Below are positions 4,812 to 7,450 of a stretch of 7,450 nt of DNA, piece after piece. Source of the DNA: a bacterium. GTDB lineage: Bacteria; Cyanobacteriota; Vampirovibrionia; Gastranaerophilales; Gastranaerophilaceae. Each line of letters begins with the position of its first letter. The first letter of the stretch is position 1. The notes beneath the pieces are model-generated. The model was given only the letters and a program-made list of their open reading frames with translations. It did no database searches and was not told the DNA's origin. The stretch lies in assembly GCA_017541565.1 (NCBI GenBank), contig JAFXYU010000198.1:1-7450 (forward strand), in the 5' to 3' direction. A program made the position numbers and the translations under genes.

Positions 4812-7330
4812 AAATCCATTATGTACTCCATGGAATTATCCGAAATATTTACAATAAATTTATTTGTTCCTATTCTGATAATATATTGAGTTATTCCATT
4901 CTCCAACTTTTCATTTAATCTTGCCTGTATTCTTTGGGAATTAAGTTTATCATATCTTTTTACAACTTGCAGTTTACGTCGGATGTAACAAATTACGGCA
5001 TAACCGGTATCATTTTTACACAAGTGGCAGCCCGTGTTTTCATTGATTTCTGCCGTATTTAATATGTCAAAAGTTTCACCTTCAACCGAGCAGGTCCTTA
5101 TGCGCTGATCAATTTTATCGGACTCTTTATGTTTTTCTGCAGAAGTTTCAATCTTTTGTTTCGATTCGACTTTTTGTATTCTTTGTTTCTGTTGATTTTC
5201 AATCACTTGCAAGAGTTCGGATGTTTTAGAATCTTTTTTATTTTCTTTTGAAACATGGTGAACGGTTTTATTAAGTTTTAACAATTCCATCGGTTGTTTG
5301 TCGTTCTCGTCTGTTATTTCTGTACCTGTTTCCGCATCGATACTGTTTTCGGAAGAATCCTCTTTTGCCGGAGTTCCAAACATATCATCGTCATTTTCAA
5401 ATTTATTAATAATATCAAAAGTCTCTTCTCCGTCGTAGAAAGGCTTGAACGTCACATTTGTAATGCTTTTTAAAAGAGAGTCTTCGTCAGCAACAGCAGC
5501 AGGTTTGGGGGTGTTGTATTTTTCAGGATGATTCATTGCATCTTTCAAATCGGGCAGGCTTTCTTCTATATTCAAAGTTTGAACATCGTAACCTTTTGCG
5601 ACAAGTTCAACAGTGTCAGACGGACGATATTTGTTAAATTCCGGATTGTCAAAATCCAATGTTAAATCCGGCAATTCTTCGTGTACATTAAGTTTGCTTA
5701 CTTCGTAGGAATCATTGTAATATACCACTTGAGGTTTGACTTCGTATTCAATCTTTTTATTGCCCTGTTGTTTAAGTGCTTCGGATAAATCAGGAAGCAT
5801 ATCTTTGACGTTTAGTGTAAGTATTTCATGTGTCTTATGTGAAACTTGTCTCGACTCTATTTCTTTTTGCATTTGCATAGTTCGTTCGGGATTTGTTGTT
5901 AAGTCCTTTACAAAGTTCGTGTCGATTTCAACATTTATTAATTTATTCAGAGCGTCAACATCATCTTTTGAAAATGATAGATTTTGATTAATTGTATAAT
6001 TTGTTATCAAATCTTCTAAAACCTCATATTTTGATGTCTTTTTCGGTTTTATCGGATTTGAAACGGCATATTGTGAAATATTATTAAGTGTTTCATCACT
6101 AATTTCCGAATTAAGCAAATCGTTAATTTTGTTAATATCGGATTGGGTAAAGGTGAATGTACCATTAAGTATGTATTTTTCGTACAATTCCTGCATATAA
6201 TTATTTGCATCAATTTCTTTTTGAGCGATATCTTCTTCGTCAAAATTAAAAGTGCTTAGAAAATCGTCAAGTGCCAAATTATCGTGTTCTTCGCTCTCTT
6301 CTTCGGATGTATTTTTTTGTTCACCGTTCAATTTATTATTTGCCTGAAACAGTTCATCTAAATCGACAATGACATTTTCTTCACTTACGGTTTCTTGATT
6401 TTCGTCTTCCGGCTTATTTACAACGGTATCTTTTGGAGTCGGCATTTTTATGGGTTTTTCATACATTTTATTTAAGGCATTAATAGTGTTTTTTATTTGT
6501 TTGCGCTTTGTCGGTTTTTGATTATTTTCTTCATCTTTTGCAGAAAAATCTATCGATTCTCCTACAATTTCATTCATTTTATTTTTGCCTTTGATGTATA
6601 TAAAAATACAAATTGTAATTACAGTAAGTACTCCGAAAATCCAGAGAAGGGTATCATCGGTACTGTTTTCATCAGTAGCGGCAGTAGCGGTTGCAGTATT
6701 ATCCGGCAATGTATTATCTTCCGTAATCGGTGTGCCGGAATTGTCTGTGGCATTTTCCTGTTGCGTACTCGGAGTTTGTTGGGCAGGTGGATTAAACTGT
6801 GTTCCTGATGATTGTTGTTCACGTTTTTTTTGTTTATTTGCTGTATTTGTACTGTCCGAAGTCGTTTGTGGCGTGCCTTCATCGGTAGTATATGAATAAT
6901 TGTAATTTGAGTCATCCGATTTATCTAAGTTCGAATCCGTTGCAATAAAAAGCGTTTTTTCGGCATTCAACTTTATACTTGGTGAGGATGTTTTTATCGT
7001 AATTTTTGTATATCCGTTACCGTTCGTTGTATATGGCATTGTTCTTATGTTAATGCTTTCGACGTTATTCGTGAGTTTAGGTGACGATGCATTCTTTCCG
7101 TCGGTTTCCGGGAGCATTATTATATAGGTATTAGCGTCGGTTTTTTTGGGGATGACGGGAGTGTTATCACTAATTTTCGTGTGCAAAATTACATTAACGG
7201 AATTGTCCGTGCTGCCATTCAATTCGAGTGACATAAGGCTGTTTTTATAATGCTCTGCTCCGCAAGTTCCCACAACCGTTATAACAGAAGCCAGAACAAG
7301 CGCTAATGTTCTTTTTTTAAATCGCTCCAT
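4805..7330 (-). CDS. Large single-pass membrane protein with FimV/HubP-like layout, possible AMIN-like periplasmic domain, unknown function
   Basis: I do not recognise this 841-residue protein as a named family. Its order is: signal peptide (1-25, basic start then hydrophobic core, likely cut after Ala25); a beta-rich domain (about 30-131) whose alternating strands resemble AMIN domains of envelope proteins; a Ser/Thr/Gln/Asn-rich linker (about 132-226); one membrane span (228-246, LLWIFGVLTVITICIFIYI) followed by Lys; then a long acidic, mostly disordered-looking cytoplasmic region (about 260-680) with a duplicated helical unit (381-426 and 436-481) and a motif repeated three times (501-618); a Lys/Gln-rich helical stretch (695-740); and a compact C-terminal domain (about 745-841) containing CHLC (768-771) and ending in Cys. 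The plan resembles polar landmark proteins FimV/HubP, but I see neither LysM nor the FimV C-terminal motif. It precedes and overlaps the lipoprotein gene. The ATG is the only start before an in-frame stop. Confidence 0.85.
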   Translation of the reverse strand: MERFKKRTLALVLASVITVVGTCGAEHYKNSLMSLELNGSTDNSVNVILHTKISDNTPVIPKKTDANTYIIMLPETDGKNASSPKLTNNVESINIRTMPYTTNGNGYTKITIKTSSPSIKLNAEKTLFIATDSNLDKSDDSNYNYSYTTDEGTPQTTSDSTNTANKQKKREQQSSGTQFNPPAQQTPSTQQENATDNSGTPITEDNTLPDNTATATAATDENSTDDTLLWIFGVLTVITICIFIYIKGKNKMNEIVGESIDFSAKDEENNQKPTKRKQIKNTINALNKMYEKPIKMPTPKDTVVNKPEDENQETVSEENVIVDLDELFQANNKLNGEQKNTSEEESEEHDNLALDDFLSTFNFDEEDIAQKEIDANNYMQELYEKYILNGTFTFTQSDINKINDLLNSEISDETLNNISQYAVSNPIKPKKTSKYEVLEDLITNYTINQNLSFSKDDVDALNKLINVEIDTNFVKDLTTNPERTMQMQKEIESRQVSHKTHEILTLNVKDMLPDLSEALKQQGNKKIEYEVKPQVVYYNDSYEVSKLNVHEELPDLTLDFDNPEFNKYRPSDTVELVAKGYDVQTLNIEESLPDLKDAMNHPEKYNTPKPAAVADEDSLLKSITNVTFKPFYDGEETFDIINKFENDDDMFGTPAKEDSSENSIDAETGTEITDENDKQPMELLKLNKTVHHVSKENKKDSKTSELLQVIENQQKQRIQKVESKQKIETSAEKHKESDKIDQRIRTCSVEGETFDILNTAEINENTGCHLCKNDTGYAVICYIRRKLQVVKRYDKLNSQRIQARLNEKLENGITQYIIRIGTNKFIVNISDNSMEYIMDLC
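5477..5830 (-). repeat. Three tandem repeats of about 40 residues with an LNxxxxLPDL core
   Basis: Within the membrane protein, residues 501-541, 542-580 and 581-618 align. Their cores read LTLNVKDMLPDL, SKLNVHEELPDL and QTLNIEESLPDL, each preceded by an aromatic residue or His and an acidic residue. The second and third copies also share a Pro-Glu followed by a Lys-Tyr-rich stretch. Spacings are 41 and 39 residues. The conserved core in an otherwise variable acidic background looks like a multivalent docking motif; that role is inferred. Confidence 0.85.
5888..6190 (-). repeat. Imperfect internal duplication of a helical unit
   Basis: Residues 381-426 and 436-481 of the membrane protein share a pattern: F-[ST]-x-x-D-[IV]-x-x-[IL]-N-x-L-[IL]-N-x-E-I, and both end in a Asn-Pro pair. 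Compare FTQSDINKINDLLNSEI with FSKDDVDALNKLINVEI. A four-residue shift before the core is balanced by four residues after it. Identity is modest, so this is an old duplication, not a recent one. Confidence 0.7.
6653..6910 (-). other. Low-complexity Ser/Thr/Gln/Asn-rich linker next to the membrane span
   Basis: Residues 141-226 of the membrane protein are dominated by Thr, Ser, Gln, Asn, Asp and Ala, with a QQTPSTQQ patch and a TATATAA patch. This looks like a flexible spacer on the outer face of the inner membrane that carries the N-terminal domain away from the bilayer. Open frames on the other strand here are by-products of the composition. Confidence 0.8.
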
Positions 7331-7337
7331 AATATGT

Positions 7338-7346
7338 ATATTAGCA
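7338..7346 (-). promoter_or_regulatory. Extended -10 promoter element of the large membrane-protein gene, predicted leaderless or nearly so
   Basis: On the minus strand TGCTAATAT is an extended -10 element. Its last T is 8 nt before the A of the ATG at 7330, so transcription should begin at or one base before the start codon. There is no Shine-Dalgarno sequence in the gap, where the minus strand instead reads CTCCTT. I find no good -35 at 16-18 bp. The arrangement closely matches that at the TPR gene. Confidence 0.5.
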
Positions 7347-7387
7347 CAATTTAAGGAGTCATACTATACTTTATTTGTATTACACTC

Positions 7388-7450
7388 TTATTTTTCGGAT
7401 TTTATGTTCTCTATTTCATTATTTTTGTTATCAAATACTGAAATCTCGAC
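7388..7450 (-). CDS. C-terminal end of an upstream gene, identity unknown
   Basis: The minus strand is open from the right edge for 20 codons and ends in TAA at 7388-7390, reading VEISVFDNKNNEIENIKSEK. The other two minus-strand frames stop within 13 codons of the edge. A charged, Lys/Glu/Asn-rich tail is a common kind of protein C-terminus, and the position, 57 bp before the next gene on the same strand, fits the compact layout. It is too short to identify and could be chance, since 20 codons without a stop is not rare. Confidence 0.4.
   Translation of the reverse strand, partial: VEISVFDNKNNEIENIKSEK

Noticed and set aside
6497..6915. Open frames of about 100 codons on the + strand and in another - strand frame, opposite or within the linker region
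   Set aside because: They overlap the low-complexity part of the 841-residue gene, have skewed compositions and no domain or ribosome site.
7256..7330. Lipoprotein signal in the large membrane protein, using Cys23
   Set aside because: The residues before Cys23 are V-G-T, which does not fit a lipobox (Thr at -1); ordinary cleavage after Ala25 is more likely.
7353..7450. A + strand gene starting after AAGGAG (7353-7358) with TTG at 7375
   Set aside because: The spacing of 16 nt is too long, no ATG or GTG is well placed, and a - strand gene tail fits the same stretch better.

Overview
The window is AT-rich, densely packed bacterial DNA with almost no intergenic space. The predicted lipoprotein, the single-pass envelope protein and the split glycine-cleavage P-protein (GcvPB type) point to a low-GC bacterium with an elaborate cell envelope. 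An AMIN-like domain in the 841-residue protein and the general look of its C-terminal domain made me think of non-photosynthetic relatives of Cyanobacteria (Vampirovibrionia/Gastranaerophilales). That is a weak guess from memory, not something the sequence proves. I see no mobile elements, tRNA, rRNA or CRISPR.

Layout. Bases 1-1999 run on the + strand: the 3' two-thirds of gcvPB, then a TPR-repeat protein 30 bp later. From 2002 to the right edge everything is on the - strand. Read in the direction of transcription (right to left), this is: the tail of an unknown gene (7450-7388), a large single-pass membrane protein (7330-4805), a substrate-binding lipoprotein overlapping it by 7 nt (4811-3798), then adk (3742-3083), tsaE (3080-2613) and tsaB (2616-2002). 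The TPR gene and tsaB converge with only 2 bp between their stop codons.

Function. adk-tsaE-tsaB looks like a tight operon with its own promoter. It joins adenylate kinase to two proteins needed for the t6A modification of ANN-decoding tRNAs; t6A synthesis releases AMP, which adenylate kinase can recycle. The large membrane protein resembles FimV/HubP in overall plan: a periplasmic N-terminal domain, a disordered linker, one membrane span, a long acidic cytoplasmic region with repeats, and a distinct C-terminal domain. It is translationally linked to a short binding-protein-like lipoprotein with no ABC permease genes beside it. This pair is the least explained and most interesting part of the window.

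Expression. The TPR gene and the large membrane-protein gene both lack a Shine-Dalgarno sequence and carry an extended -10 element (TGnTAnnAT) 6-7 nt before the ATG, which suggests leaderless mRNAs. adk and tsaE have clear Shine-Dalgarno sequences and tsaB has a weaker purine-rich one.
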